NCBI GenBank assembly: GCA_030145245.1
Contig: JAQYWC010000065.1
Coordinates: 186,001-250,000, forward strand
Reading direction: 5' to 3'
DNA: 64,000 nt
From: Desulfobacterium sp.
Lineage (GTDB): Bacteria > Desulfobacterota > Desulfobacteria > Desulfobacterales > Desulfobacteraceae
This document shows positions 28,167-37,254 of this stretch, piece after piece. How positions within the stretch are numbered: position 1 is the first letter of the stretch; the number at the start of each line of letters is the position of its first letter. A model generated the notes under the pieces. It was not told the DNA's origin. It saw only the letters and a list, made by a program, of their open reading frames with translations, and searched no databases. The translations under genes were made by a program, and so were the position numbers.

Positions 28167-28508
28167 GAACAAACATCCACACACTGACCAGCGGTCAACA
28201 AAAGTCAGGGGGGGGATTTTCCACCCCCCTATTCCTTGCCACCCAGGCGATACAAGCGGTCATCCCTTTCACCCTTCGTGGGCCACATAAGAATCCGACG
28301 CCTGCCCATACATCCATGGGATTCCAAGCATTTTACCCCCCTCCAAAGAACAACAACCCTTAATATAATAGGTAATTCCATATTTTTCGCTCAGAAAAAT
28401 GCATTGAGTTAAATGCATTTTCATGTTAGATTCATTACGTTTTTGTTTTGTAGCGGGTGCAGTAATGATCGTTACGGCCCATTTGATTAACCCAACAGGC
28501 AGGAGACC
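28167..28508. other. Intergenic region upstream of the glutamine synthetase
   Basis: No ORF. It holds a G-run/C-run hairpin near 28208-28229 and the perfect inverted repeat at 28396-28421. No sigma-54 type -24/-12 pair was found. AGGAGACC lies before the start at 28509. Confidence 0.5.
28396..28421. promoter_or_regulatory. Perfect inverted repeat upstream of glutamine synthetase
   Basis: AAAATGCATT, six-base spacer GAGTTA, AATGCATTTT. It lies 88 bases before the start codon, a place suited to an operator. The regulator is unknown. Confidence 0.4.
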
Positions 28509-29834
28509 ATGGACGACTTAGACAGTCACCTCAAAGACGTAGATTGTACCAAACTTTTTTTTACCGATCTCAACGGCCGGCTGATGAACCTGTCGGTCAA
28601 CAAACACAAAATCAAAGATATTTTTGACAACGGCGTAGGGTTTGACGGCAGTTCCATTGCCGGTTTTGCCAATGTGGAGCACAGCGACCGGATCCTTATG
28701 CCCAACGCGAAAACCCTTCACAAGATCGCCTTCTCCGATGAAAACGTTGGTTTTTTCATTGCCAATGTACTGAACGAAGAAGGCGCGCCGGCCCCAGTGG
28801 ATCCCCGAAACATTCTCCAGGATATGGTGAAGGCCGCCCAAGAGGAATTTGGCTTCCGCTTTTTTGTCGGACCGGAGCACGAATTTTTCATTTTGAACGG
28901 GGATGAGTTTGCCCTGACATCAAAAAACGGTTTTCCCTCCGACGTTCATTCGGACCGGGCCGGGTATTTCCACTCCACGCCCCATGACATGGGCCAGGTG
29001 ATTCGCCAGCAGATCACCGATACGCTTGGGGGGTGTGGGATTGTGTATGAGAAAGCCCACCATGAAGTCACCCCCTCCCAGCATGAAATCAACCTTGAAT
29101 GCACCGATCCTGTCAGCGCTGCCGACCGCACCCTTTTGTTTACCTACGTTGCCCAGCGGATTGCCAAGGAAAACGGATATTACGCCAGCTTCATGCCCAA
29201 GCCGTTCAAGGAATACAACCGAAATGCATTTCACATGCATCTGTCCGTACAGGACAAGGACGGCAACAACGTCTTTTACGATGGGGCGGCCGATCATAAT
29301 TTGAGCGACGTGGCCCGTCAGTTCATCGCCGGCATTTTAAAGTATGCCCGGGAAACCTCCGTGGTCATGGCGTCCACGGTCAATTCCTACAAAGCCTATG
29401 TGGTGGAAAAAGAAGCGCCCATCGTTCGCGGCTGGGGATTTCGCAACCGCAGCTCCATGGTGCGTGTGCCCTACACCAACAGCCCCCAGGCCACCCGGAT
29501 TGAATTACGCAACCCCGATCCGGCAGGCAATGTTTATCTTCAGATGGCCACCCTCATCGCCATGGGACTTCAGGGGATCAGGGAATCGCTGCCACCGGCC
29601 CCCCAGGACACGGGCAACACTTACAAACGCGATTATAAAATGAAAGTCTGGGACGACCGGTTTTTACCCCGGACCTTATATGAAGCCCTGGTTGAAGCGG
29701 AAAAGAGTTCCTTTTTGAAAGAGGTGCTGGGCGAAAAGCTCTATGACAATTTCATGGCCCTTAAAATCCAGGAATGGGAAGACGACCGGGTTCATATTTC
29801 TGCCCGGGAGCAGCGCCAGTATCTATCCATCTAA
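28509..29834 (+). CDS. glnA: Type I glutamine synthetase family protein
   Basis: 441 residues. VGFDGSSIAGF, the metal motif GPEHEFFIL, HHEVTPSQHEINLECTD, FHMHLSV and the ATP-site NRSSMVRVP-type region are all in place. The length and C-terminus resemble the short GSI-alpha/archaeal type, and the E. coli adenylylation motif (NLYDLPPE) is absent, so control by GlnE is unlikely. Expected reaction: glutamate plus ammonia plus ATP to glutamine. The usual FMPKP block continues as FKEYNRNAFHMHL, somewhat unlike classic GS, so a gamma-glutamyl-amine ligase cannot be excluded. Confidence 0.85.
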   Translation: MDDLDSHLKDVDCTKLFFTDLNGRLMNLSVNKHKIKDIFDNGVGFDGSSIAGFANVEHSDRILMPNAKTLHKIAFSDENVGFFIANVLNEEGAPAPVDPRNILQDMVKAAQEEFGFRFFVGPEHEFFILNGDEFALTSKNGFPSDVHSDRAGYFHSTPHDMGQVIRQQITDTLGGCGIVYEKAHHEVTPSQHEINLECTDPVSAADRTLLFTYVAQRIAKENGYYASFMPKPFKEYNRNAFHMHLSVQDKDGNNVFYDGAADHNLSDVARQFIAGILKYARETSVVMASTVNSYKAYVVEKEAPIVRGWGFRNRSSMVRVPYTNSPQATRIELRNPDPAGNVYLQMATLIAMGLQGIRESLPPAPQDTGNTYKRDYKMKVWDDRFLPRTLYEALVEAEKSSFLKEVLGEKLYDNFMALKIQEWEDDRVHISAREQRQYLSI

Positions 29835-29866
29835 GGTTCAAGACCTGCCCCCAAGGCTACCCCCTT

Positions 29867-29900
29867 GCCAGCCATGGACGCCATATGTCCCATGGTTGGC
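29867..29900. repeat. Inverted repeat downstream of glnA
   Basis: GCCAGCCATGG (29867-29877) and CCATGGTTGGC (29890-29900) pair with one G-T mismatch. No T-run follows. It could be a weak terminator or a regulator site for the ABC operon. Confidence 0.35.
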
Positions 29901-29988
29901 ACATAACGAAATCAGATAGTTTCAGGTATTAACTAACTTTAAACACCGTCACAATGCGGCAACGGTATAATTTATTGAGCAAATCCAT

Positions 29989-31113
29989 ATGATAGAATAC
30001 AAAAATGTTAAAAAGGTTTATGGCGATGGTGAAACTGCCGTAACAGCGGTAAATGATGTCAGCTTCAAGATCGCCCAAGGCGAAATAGTGGTATTCCTGG
30101 GGCCTTCGGGATGCGGCAAAACCACCCTGCTGCGGATGACCAACAAGCTTGAATCGATCTCCGGCGGCACCATATCGGTTGGCGGCCGCAACATCCGAGA
30201 GATTGACCCGGTCCGGCTGCGGCGAAGCATGGGATATGTGATCCAGCAGATCGGCCTGTTTCCCAACAAGACCATTTTTGACAACATTGCCATGGTGCCC
30301 CGGGTATTGAAATGGGATCGGGCACGAATCAAGGAGCGGGTCGGCAAACTGATGGAGCTGGTCAAGCTGGACCCTGAGCTCTACAGCAGCCGTTACCCGG
30401 TGGAGCTTTCCGGCGGTCAGCAGCAGCGCATCGGCGTTGCAAGGGCCCTGGCGGCCGATCCCGATATCCTCCTCATGGACGAACCCTTTGGGGCCATCGA
30501 CCCGATCAACCGGGACAAGATCCAGGATGAATTCATGCGCCTCCAGGCCCGGCTGAAAAAAACCATCGCCTTTGTGTCCCACGACATCCACGAAGCGATC
30601 AAAATGGCGGACAAAATCGCCATCTTCAGGGGAGGACGGCTGGTCCAGTATGACACGCCCGAAGTGATCCTCACCCAGCCCAAGAACAAGTTTGTCTCCG
30701 ATTTTGTGGGGGCCGACCGGGCCCTGAAGGTGCTGAACCTGATCCGGGCCCGGGATGCCATGAACAAAAATCCCAAAAACATCCTCAGGGCCGACACCCC
30801 CTGCCCTGAAGCCATGAAGTTCTTTTCGGAAAAGAGCCGCACCTCTGCCATTGTGATCAGGGACGACAAGCCCATCGGGTATGTCACCCCCAGACTTGTC
30901 AAGTTTGAGGAAGGGCCTGTCTCGGACGTGGCCGAACCCTACCAGGTGTTTGTGGAGGATGACGAACCCTTAAGGGACGTGCTATCATCCATGCTCATGG
31001 ACAGCATGACCACCTATCCGGTGGTGGATGAAAACGGCAGTTTCAAGGGCTCCATCACCTACCAGAACATTCAGAAAAAGATTCTGGAACTCTATGAAGA
31101 CGATACGGATTAG
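29989..31113 (+). CDS. Glycine-betaine/choline-type ABC transporter ATPase with CBS domains
   Basis: 374 residues. Walker A GPSGCGKTT, signature LSGGQQQRIGVARAL, Walker B ILLMDEPFGAID and the switch His (FVSHDIHEA) are complete. The C-terminal third (AIVIRDDKPIGYVTP, TTYPVVDENGSFKGSI) is a tandem CBS module, as in OpuCA, where it senses ionic strength. It energises uptake of compatible solutes with the two permeases that follow. A TATAAT at 29966-29971 lies just upstream of the start. Confidence 0.9.
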   Translation: MIEYKNVKKVYGDGETAVTAVNDVSFKIAQGEIVVFLGPSGCGKTTLLRMTNKLESISGGTISVGGRNIREIDPVRLRRSMGYVIQQIGLFPNKTIFDNIAMVPRVLKWDRARIKERVGKLMELVKLDPELYSSRYPVELSGGQQQRIGVARALAADPDILLMDEPFGAIDPINRDKIQDEFMRLQARLKKTIAFVSHDIHEAIKMADKIAIFRGGRLVQYDTPEVILTQPKNKFVSDFVGADRALKVLNLIRARDAMNKNPKNILRADTPCPEAMKFFSEKSRTSAIVIRDDKPIGYVTPRLVKFEEGPVSDVAEPYQVFVEDDEPLRDVLSSMLMDSMTTYPVVDENGSFKGSITYQNIQKKILELYEDDTD

Positions 31114-31127
31114 GAGGAGATAAAGCC

Positions 31128-31790
31128 ATGGAAATCCTTAATTTTATAAGGGAAAATTTTGACCAGGCCCTCTTCCTGACCTGGGAGCACATCTGGATCG
31201 TGTTTCTGTCCCTGTTCATTGCCATGATCACAGGCATTCCCACGGGCATTGCCATCACCCGGAATGAGGCCCTGGCCAAAAAAGTTTTGAACACAGCCAA
31301 CATCCTCATGACCATTCCCTCCATTGCCATGTTCGGTATCATGCTGCCGGTCCTGGCGCCCATGGGCTGGGGATTGGGCAAGGTGCCGGCGGTCATTGCC
31401 CTGGTGCTTTACAGCGAACTGCCCATCATTCGCAACACCTACATTGCCATCAAGAATGTGGACCCGGCCCTGGTTGATGCGGGCAGGGGGCTGGGGCTGA
31501 CCCGGTGGAGACTGCTGAAGGAGGTGGAGATTCCCCTGGCCATCCCGGTGATCCTGGCAGGTCTCAGGACCGCCGCAGTGATGAACATCGGCATCGGAGC
31601 CATTGCCGCCTATATCGGGGCCGGCGGACTCGGGGTGTTCATCCAGCAGGGCATCGCCAGGTCCTATGAGGCCATGATAATTACCGGGGCACTGGGGGTT
31701 TCCCTGCTGGCGATCATGGTGGATTCCCTGATGGCCCTTCTGGAACGGGGGCTCACCTCCCAGGGCCTGAAGATTCAAGGGAGGCAGTGA
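31128..31790 (+). CDS. Glycine-betaine-type ABC permease (OpuCB-like)
   Basis: 220 residues, with AGGAGA before the ATG. Five to six membrane helices, and the EAA-type loop NVDPALVDAGRGLGLTRWRL that docks the ATPase. Like other Opu permeases it lacks long extra domains. Its stop overlaps the start of the second permease (TGATG), which suggests a heterodimeric channel. Confidence 0.88.
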   Translation: MEILNFIRENFDQALFLTWEHIWIVFLSLFIAMITGIPTGIAITRNEALAKKVLNTANILMTIPSIAMFGIMLPVLAPMGWGLGKVPAVIALVLYSELPIIRNTYIAIKNVDPALVDAGRGLGLTRWRLLKEVEIPLAIPVILAGLRTAAVMNIGIGAIAAYIGAGGLGVFIQQGIARSYEAMIITGALGVSLLAIMVDSLMALLERGLTSQGLKIQGRQ

Positions 31791-32524
31791 TGCAGACCAA
31801 CATGATCAAACTATACAGATTTTTTTTGCTGGCACTTCTGTTCGTCTGCGGGGTAAAGGCCCAGCAGATCGGACTTGTGGAGTACCTTTCCGACCCGTAC
31901 GAACAGGAGTATGTGCTGGAGCTTGTGAAACAGCACCTGTCGCTGGTCGGCTGGAGCATGATGTTTGCCACGGTGATCGGACTTGCCGCCGGCATTCTCC
32001 TGACCCGGAACAAGTTCAGAAAGTTTTCACCCACAGTGATGTACGTCATCAGCCTGGGCCAGACCATCCCCTCCCTTGCGGTGATCGCACTGGCCATGAG
32101 TGCCCTGGGCATCGGCACCCAGCCGGCCATTTTTGCTCTCCTGATCTATTCGGTCCTGCCCATTGCCCGGAACACCATGGCCGGCATCAACGCCGTTTCC
32201 CCCGGGATCATCGATGCGGCCCGGGGCATGGGGCTCACCCCCCTCCAGATATTGGTATCGGCCGAGCTGCCCAATGCGGCATCGGTGATTCTCACCGGTT
32301 TCCGGATCGCCCTGGTGATCAACGTGGGCACCGCTCCCCTGGGATTTCTCGTGGGAGCTGGAGGACTGGGGGATCTGATCTTCACCGGCATCGACATGAT
32401 GGATCCGACAAAACTTCTGGCCGGCGCCATCCCCACCACCCTGCTGGCACTGACAGGGGATTATCTTTGTGAACTTCTCGGTCTGTTGCTGATTCCGAAG
32501 GGTCTGCGATTACAGAACACCTAG
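31790..32524 (+). CDS. Glycine-betaine-type ABC permease (OpuCD-like)
   Basis: 244 residues from ATG 31790 overlapping the preceding stop; the track's GTG at 31787 is less likely. It begins with a cleavable-looking hydrophobic segment (FLLALLFVCGVKA) not found in its partner, then a periplasmic piece (YLSDPYEQEYVLE), then the permease domain with EAA loop AVSPGIIDAARGMGLTPLQI. It pairs with the permease at 31128. Confidence 0.85.
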   Translation: MQTNMIKLYRFFLLALLFVCGVKAQQIGLVEYLSDPYEQEYVLELVKQHLSLVGWSMMFATVIGLAAGILLTRNKFRKFSPTVMYVISLGQTIPSLAVIALAMSALGIGTQPAIFALLIYSVLPIARNTMAGINAVSPGIIDAARGMGLTPLQILVSAELPNAASVILTGFRIALVINVGTAPLGFLVGAGGLGDLIFTGIDMMDPTKLLAGAIPTTLLALTGDYLCELLGLLLIPKGLRLQNT

Positions 32525-32553
32525 GTTTAACAATTAAATAAAAGGAGAAACAG

Positions 32554-33468
32554 ATGCGTATTAATTTTAAAAAAGGGTTGATCGGATTGATCGGCCTGGT
32601 TTGCCTCACCCTGTTTACGGCTTCCGGCGCCATGGCGGAAAAGGCGATCACCATCGGTGGAAAAAACTTCACAGAGCAGTACATCCTGCCGGAGCTTGCC
32701 AAGCATCTGCTGGAAAAGAACGGGTTCAAGGTCACCCTGAAAACCGGAGTCGGTACCTCCATCGCCCGGAAATCCCTTGAAACCGGCCAGGTGGATTTCT
32801 ATTTTGAGTACACCGGCACAGCCTATACCGTGTTTTACAAGGGAAAAGATGCCGCGGTGATGACAGATCCCCAGAAGGTGTTCGACTGGATGAAACAGAA
32901 AGATGCGGCCAAGGGACTGGTCTGGCTGGACATGGTTGCCTTGAACGACACCTATACCCTGATGATGAAAAAAGATCAGGCAAACCTGGCCGGGATCAAA
33001 ACCATCGGGGATTTTAGCGCAGCGGTCAACAAGGATCCCAAAAAGCTTGTGCTTGCGGTCAATTCCGAATTCTGGGAAAGACCGGACGGCATCAAAAAGC
33101 TGATGAAGATCTACGGTTTCCGTGTACCCATCTCCCAGATCAAGAAGATGGATACAGGGTTGACCTATATTGCCCTCAAAAACGGTGATGTGGATGTTGC
33201 CATGGGCCTGTCCACCGATGGCCGCATCTCCGCCTACGGCTTTTGCAACCTTGAGGACAACAAGAAATTCTTTCCGGCATACAATCCTGCCCCTGTGATA
33301 CGAAAGGCGTTGCTGGATCAATATCCTGAGATCCGTGACATCTTAAAGCCCCTGGCAGAGAAACTGACAACCGAAGAGATGCAGAAACTCAACAAGGCCG
33401 TGGATGTGGATCATAAAAAAGTATCCACTGTGGCCCAGACCTGGCTGAAAGAAAAGGGACTCTTGTAG
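32554..33468 (+). CDS. Glycine-betaine-type substrate-binding protein 1
   Basis: 304 residues, with AAAAGGAGAAAC before the ATG and a signal peptide ending near SGAMA. OpuAC family: KAITIGGKNFTEQYILPEL, ETGQVDFYFEYTGTA and EFWERPDGIKKLM are hallmarks, with aromatic residues able to form a box around a quaternary amine. It delivers choline, glycine betaine, carnitine or similar to the permeases. It is followed by a close paralogue at 33524. Confidence 0.9.
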   Translation: MRINFKKGLIGLIGLVCLTLFTASGAMAEKAITIGGKNFTEQYILPELAKHLLEKNGFKVTLKTGVGTSIARKSLETGQVDFYFEYTGTAYTVFYKGKDAAVMTDPQKVFDWMKQKDAAKGLVWLDMVALNDTYTLMMKKDQANLAGIKTIGDFSAAVNKDPKKLVLAVNSEFWERPDGIKKLMKIYGFRVPISQIKKMDTGLTYIALKNGDVDVAMGLSTDGRISAYGFCNLEDNKKFFPAYNPAPVIRKALLDQYPEIRDILKPLAEKLTTEEMQKLNKAVDVDHKKVSTVAQTWLKEKGLL

Positions 33469-33523
33469 ACAACAGAATCCCCGTTTGAAAAAAGATGCAA
33501 AGTTTAACACCCAAAGGAAAAGA

Positions 33524-34438
33524 ATGAGCTATTTGTTTAAAAAAGGATTGGCTGGCGTTATCGGCCTAGTGGCCCTGACACTTTTGACGGTTCCTGCCGC
33601 CATGGCTGAAAAGGCGATCACCATCGGCGGAAAAAACTACACAGAGCAGTACATCCTGCCGGAGCTTGCCAAGCAGTTGCTGGAAAAAAACGGATTCAAC
33701 GTCACCCTGAAAACCGGCGTCGGTACCTCCATCGCCCGGAAATCCCTTGAAACCGGCCAGGTGGACTTCTATTTTGAGTACACAGGTACGGGCTATACCC
33801 TGTTTTACAAGGGAAAAGATACGGCAGTGATGACCGATCCCCAGAAGGTGTACGACTGGGTAAAAGAAAAAGATGCCGCCAAAGGATTGGTCTGGCTGGA
33901 CAGGGCAAACCTGAACAACACCTTTACCCTCATGATGAAAAAAGATACAGCGGACCAGGCTGGGATCAGAACCATCAGCGATTTGGGAGAGGCGATCACC
34001 AAGGCCCCCAAAAAATTCACTATTGCAGTCGGTTCAGAGTTCTGGGAAAGACCCGATGGCATCAAAAAACTGATGAAACTTTACGGTTTCAGGGCTCCGG
34101 TCTCACAGATCAAAAAGATGGATATGGGCATCACTTATATGGCGCTGAAAAAGGACCAGGTGGATGTGGCCATGGGATATTCAACGGACGGACGCATCGT
34201 CGCGTTTGGCCTTGTCAACATGGAGGACGATAAACATTTCTTCCCGGTCTACAGTCCCGCGCCCGTGATCAGAAAAGAGGTCCTTGAGACCTATCCTGAA
34301 ATCCGGGAGATCCTGAAACCGCTGATGAAAAAGCTTACCACGGAAGTGATGCAGACCCTCAACAAGGCTGTGGATGTGGAGCATAAAAAAGTATCCACGG
34401 TTGCCCAGACCTGGCTGAAAGCCAACGGGCTTCTGTAA
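33524..34438 (+). CDS. Glycine-betaine-type substrate-binding protein 2
   Basis: 304 residues from ATG 33524, which has AAAGGA upstream; an extension to 33485 precedes the signal peptide. Same length as the upstream binding protein and identical over long stretches (GVGTSIARKSLETGQVDFYF), but with changes around the likely pocket (GTGYTLFYK for GTAYTVFYK; DRANLNNTFTL for DMVALNDTYTL). The tandem copies look like a recent duplication that may widen the substrate range. The operon ends at the terminator at 34469. Confidence 0.9.
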   Translation: MSYLFKKGLAGVIGLVALTLLTVPAAMAEKAITIGGKNYTEQYILPELAKQLLEKNGFNVTLKTGVGTSIARKSLETGQVDFYFEYTGTGYTLFYKGKDTAVMTDPQKVYDWVKEKDAAKGLVWLDRANLNNTFTLMMKKDTADQAGIRTISDLGEAITKAPKKFTIAVGSEFWERPDGIKKLMKLYGFRAPVSQIKKMDMGITYMALKKDQVDVAMGYSTDGRIVAFGLVNMEDDKHFFPVYSPAPVIRKEVLETYPEIREILKPLMKKLTTEVMQTLNKAVDVEHKKVSTVAQTWLKANGLL

Positions 34439-34468
34439 AAACAAACAGATCGTCAGACTTCCCATTCC

Positions 34469-34508
34469 AGCATCCCCAGGGCCATTTTGCCCTGGGGATG
34501 CTTTTTTT
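34469..34508 (+). terminator. Rho-independent terminator of the ABC operon
   Basis: AGCATCCCCAGGGC, six-base loop, GCCCTGGGGATGCT, then seven T. A textbook terminator 30 bases after the stop at 34438. Confidence 0.93.
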
Positions 34509-34536
34509 ATGATCAGACCGACACGAGCGCCATGTT

Positions 34537-35151
34537 TCAGGCCTTGAGCAGATTGTCAAGAAAATGGTCCACCATGACCGGCGCATCCCGGGACAACGGA
34601 AACAGGGTGTTGTCGGTCAGCCACATCTCAATGAGACCGGTAAGAAAGGACAAGACCATGATGGCTGCATGGCGGGCCTGGATATCCTTTCGGACCAGCC
34701 CGGCCGCCTGTAGCTTTTGCAGTGTTTCCTCAAAATGGTTGAGAATCAACCGGTCCTCGGTTCGTCTTTTGGCCAGCACCGGCCCCAGATCCTGGTGGTA
34801 TTCAATCTTGTAGTAGATGAACTCGTAAAAGCGCCGGTACCGCTCATTGGTGTTGAAATGATTCAGCCAGGCCATGATTTTTTTCCTGATATCCCCAAGG
34901 GAGTCAACGGAGATGTTCAAAATATCCTCCACCCGGGCTCCAGCGCTGGCGTCAATGTCCCGGGACAGGACTTCAAGCAGATCCACCTTGTCCTTGAAAT
35001 GCCAGTAGATGGCCCCCCGGGTCACCCCGGCGTCATCGGCAATATCCTTGAGGGTCGCCCTGACAAAGCCTTTTTTGCAAAAAACGTTCAACGCCGCGTC
35101 AAGAATATGTTGACGGGTTTTTTCAGCTTCTTCCTTGGTTTTTCTGGCCAT
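34537..35151 (-). CDS. TetR-family regulator (AcrR/TtgR-like)
   Basis: 204 residues from ATG 35151 (MARKTKEEAEKTRQHIL), the usual start for this subfamily; longer ORF starts to 35223 add non-homologous residues. The HTH is ATLKDIADDAGVTRGAIYWH. The C-terminal ligand domain follows the AcrR/TtgR pattern (FYEFIYYKIEYH). Such proteins usually repress RND or other efflux pumps, but none is adjacent; both neighbours point away. Its target is therefore elsewhere or unknown. Confidence 0.88.
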   Translation of the reverse strand: MARKTKEEAEKTRQHILDAALNVFCKKGFVRATLKDIADDAGVTRGAIYWHFKDKVDLLEVLSRDIDASAGARVEDILNISVDSLGDIRKKIMAWLNHFNTNERYRRFYEFIYYKIEYHQDLGPVLAKRRTEDRLILNHFEETLQKLQAAGLVRKDIQARHAAIMVLSFLTGLIEMWLTDNTLFPLSRDAPVMVDHFLDNLLKA

Positions 35152-35371
35152 CTTTTTTCCGTGCTCCCTGATCGCACTGTACATGTCGGGGCATCCGGCC
35201 GGCCGGGCTACAACCTCTGCCAAAGCCCCTGTTTTCTGCCTGTTGCTTTAATCTTATTATCAGACCATGCCCCTGGCTGTCATCCCCTATTTTCGGGTCA
35301 ATGGCTCCCCGGAACGGCACCCCCCACAGCCACTGTTTACTCTCTCTTTTCCCTCTTATGAAAGGTTGGGG

Positions 35372-35399
35372 TTGATCCCGGCCGGAAAATGTGTATAAT
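35372..35399 (+). promoter_or_regulatory. Promoter of the queDECF operon
   Basis: -35 TTGATC (35372-35377), 16-base spacer, -10 TATAAT (35394-35399). This leaves a leader of about 100 bases before queD with a small GGCGG/CCGCC stem near 35415-35440. I could not match the leader to any preQ1 riboswitch class. Confidence 0.6.
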
Positions 35400-35509
35400 T
35401 CCGGTTCATGTTTTTGGCGGACGAGTGGAATCCCGCCCTATAAATTCTCCCTCACTTATGAACAATAACAGCGTGTTGCGATCATAAAGCAGCGTGCAAA
35501 AAGGTGGCT

Positions 35510-35914
35510 ATGCTTACAATTACCAAAGAGTTTAAATTTGATGCGGCCCACAGGCTGTATCTGAAAGACCTCACAGAAGAAGAAAACCGTGGAATCTACG
35601 GCAAGTGCAGTTGTTTCCACGGACACACCTACCGCCTGCAGGTCACGGTTTCCGGCAAGGTTCAGCCAACCGGCATGATCATCAACTTTACCGACCTCAA
35701 GCAGCTTGTTACGGACAGGATACTTTCACGCTACGACCACGCCTGCCTCAACGAACTTGCTGAATACAGCAACCTGCCCACCACGGCCGAGAATATGGTC
35801 CTCCATATTTTTGACGACCTTGCCGCCTGCCTTGAAAAAGAAGGCATCACCTTAACCCGGGTCAGACTCTATGAAACCCCGGATTCCTGGGCAGAGGTGA
35901 CCCCCGATGTTTGA
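35510..35914 (+). CDS. queD: 6-carboxytetrahydropterin synthase
   Basis: 134 residues from ATG 35510 (AAGG five bases upstream); the track's GTG lies two codons earlier. Zn ligands are visible as FDAAHRL and CFHGHTYRL, with the catalytic Cys in KCSCFHGH. TTAENMVLHIF and VRLYETPDSWAEV are typical. It converts dihydroneopterin triphosphate to 6-carboxytetrahydropterin, the first dedicated step to preQ0. Overlaps queE by 8 bases. No folE is in the window. Confidence 0.92.
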   Translation: MLTITKEFKFDAAHRLYLKDLTEEENRGIYGKCSCFHGHTYRLQVTVSGKVQPTGMIINFTDLKQLVTDRILSRYDHACLNELAEYSNLPTTAENMVLHIFDDLAACLEKEGITLTRVRLYETPDSWAEVTPDV

Positions 35915-36581
35915 TAGAACCCGGGAGAGGCCCCACGATAATACGCTTGATCCGACCCTCGATGTCACAGAGATCTTTACCTCCATCCAGGGGGAAGGCC
36001 CTTTCATGGGCCGGCCCGCCGCGTTTGTGCGGCTCAGTGGCTGTGTAAAGCCCCTTTGTCCCTGGTGTGACACCAAACATGCCTGGGAACCGGGGGAATC
36101 CATCCCCGTGGCAACGGTGGCGGACAAGGTCAGCAGCCTTGGAAACGACCTGGTGGTGATCACCGGCGGAGAACCCTTTCTCCAGTGGGCGTCAGGCTTG
36201 AAACATCTGGAAGCCCTTCTCATTAAAAAAGGACTCACGGTGCAGTATGAAACCAGTGGAAAGATCCTGATACCGTCTGAATCCAAAGGGTTCAAGGTCT
36301 GCTCCCCCAAACACCTGGATGACCGCTGGCATTACGTTCAGGAGAACAGTCTCCGTGCGGATTGTTTTAAATTTGTTGTCAAGGCCGATCTGGCACGTGT
36401 GGAAGGGTTTGTGAAAGACCAGGGCCTTGCTGCCAACCGTGTGTGGATCATGCCCCTGGGGGACCTGGGGGAGGATCAGCTGGCCCTATCACCCGGCATC
36501 TGGGCGTTTTGCGTGAAAAAACGCTTTAATTTCTCCCCCCGGCTTCACACCCTTTTCTTTAACAACCAACAAGGCGTTTAA
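35907..36581 (+). CDS. queE: 7-carboxy-7-deazaguanine synthase (radical SAM)
   Basis: 224 residues. SIQGEGPFMGRP and VVITGGEPFLQ are QueE motifs. The cluster cysteines 46, 51 and 54 read CVKPLCPWC, that is CX4CX2C, one residue longer than the usual radical-SAM CX3CX2C; the sequence CDTKHAW that follows is standard. It rearranges 6-carboxytetrahydropterin to CDG. Start overlaps queD; queC starts one base after its stop. Confidence 0.92.
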   Translation: MFDRTRERPHDNTLDPTLDVTEIFTSIQGEGPFMGRPAAFVRLSGCVKPLCPWCDTKHAWEPGESIPVATVADKVSSLGNDLVVITGGEPFLQWASGLKHLEALLIKKGLTVQYETSGKILIPSESKGFKVCSPKHLDDRWHYVQENSLRADCFKFVVKADLARVEGFVKDQGLAANRVWIMPLGDLGEDQLALSPGIWAFCVKKRFNFSPRLHTLFFNNQQGV

Positions 36582-36582
36582 C

Positions 36583-37242
36583 ATGATCAATTCAGTCATC
36601 GTATTGTCCGGCGGCATGGACTCAGCCGTGCTGCTGGCCCATGCCCTGGACCAGGGAAAAACCGTTGAGGCCATCAGCTTTGATTACGGTTCAAAACACA
36701 ATCTCCGGGAGCTGCCCATGGCGGCCGGGCTGTGTGAAACATTCAATGTAAAGCACCAGGTGATCCAGCTGCCGTTTATCAACGAGCTTTTCTCCTCAAG
36801 CCTGCTCTCAAGCGGGGAGGCGATTCCCGACGGCACTTACATGGAAGCCAACATGAAAAGCACGGTTGTTCCGTTCAGAAACGGCATCATGCTCTCCATT
36901 GCAGCAGGCTATGCCGAATCCACCAAGGCCGCAGAGGTGCTGCTGGGGTCCCATTCAGGGGATCATCATATCTACCCCGACTGCCGGCCCGAATTCAACC
37001 AAACCTTTGCCAAGGCGGTTGATATCGGAACGGACGGACAGGTGAAGATCCGGTTCCCCTTTTCCAATATGGATAAAAGGGAGATCGGCGACCTTGGCAG
37101 GACCCTTGGGTTGGATTTTACCAAAACATGGACCTGCTACAAGGGCGGCGAGCACCACTGCGGCACCTGCGGGGCCTGTGATGAGAGAAAATATGCCCTG
37201 CGACATGACCAGGGGCTCGATGTGACCACCTATCTGGCCTAG
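36583..37242 (+). CDS. queC: 7-cyano-7-deazaguanine (preQ0) synthase
   Basis: 219 residues. The PP-loop ATP motif VLSGGMDSAVLL is at the N-terminus, VPFRNGIML and GSHSGDHHIYPDCRPEF in the middle, and a Zn site TCYKGGEHHCGTCGAC near the C-terminus. It makes preQ0 from CDG, ammonia and ATP. Third gene of the operon. Confidence 0.95.
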   Translation: MINSVIVLSGGMDSAVLLAHALDQGKTVEAISFDYGSKHNLRELPMAAGLCETFNVKHQVIQLPFINELFSSSLLSSGEAIPDGTYMEANMKSTVVPFRNGIMLSIAAGYAESTKAAEVLLGSHSGDHHIYPDCRPEFNQTFAKAVDIGTDGQVKIRFPFSNMDKREIGDLGRTLGLDFTKTWTCYKGGEHHCGTCGACDERKYALRHDQGLDVTTYLA

Positions 37243-37254
37243 GAAGAAATCCCC

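Noticed and set aside
28208-28229. G-run/C-run as terminator
   Set aside because: No T-run follows and no gene ends next to it.
29880-29915. Sigma-54 promoter before the ABC operon
   Set aside because: TGGCAC is present but no GC at the -12 position follows with the required spacing.
35400-35509. preQ1 riboswitch before queD
   Set aside because: The leader does not show the short pseudoknot sequences of class I or the features of class II that I can recall; only a small hairpin is present.
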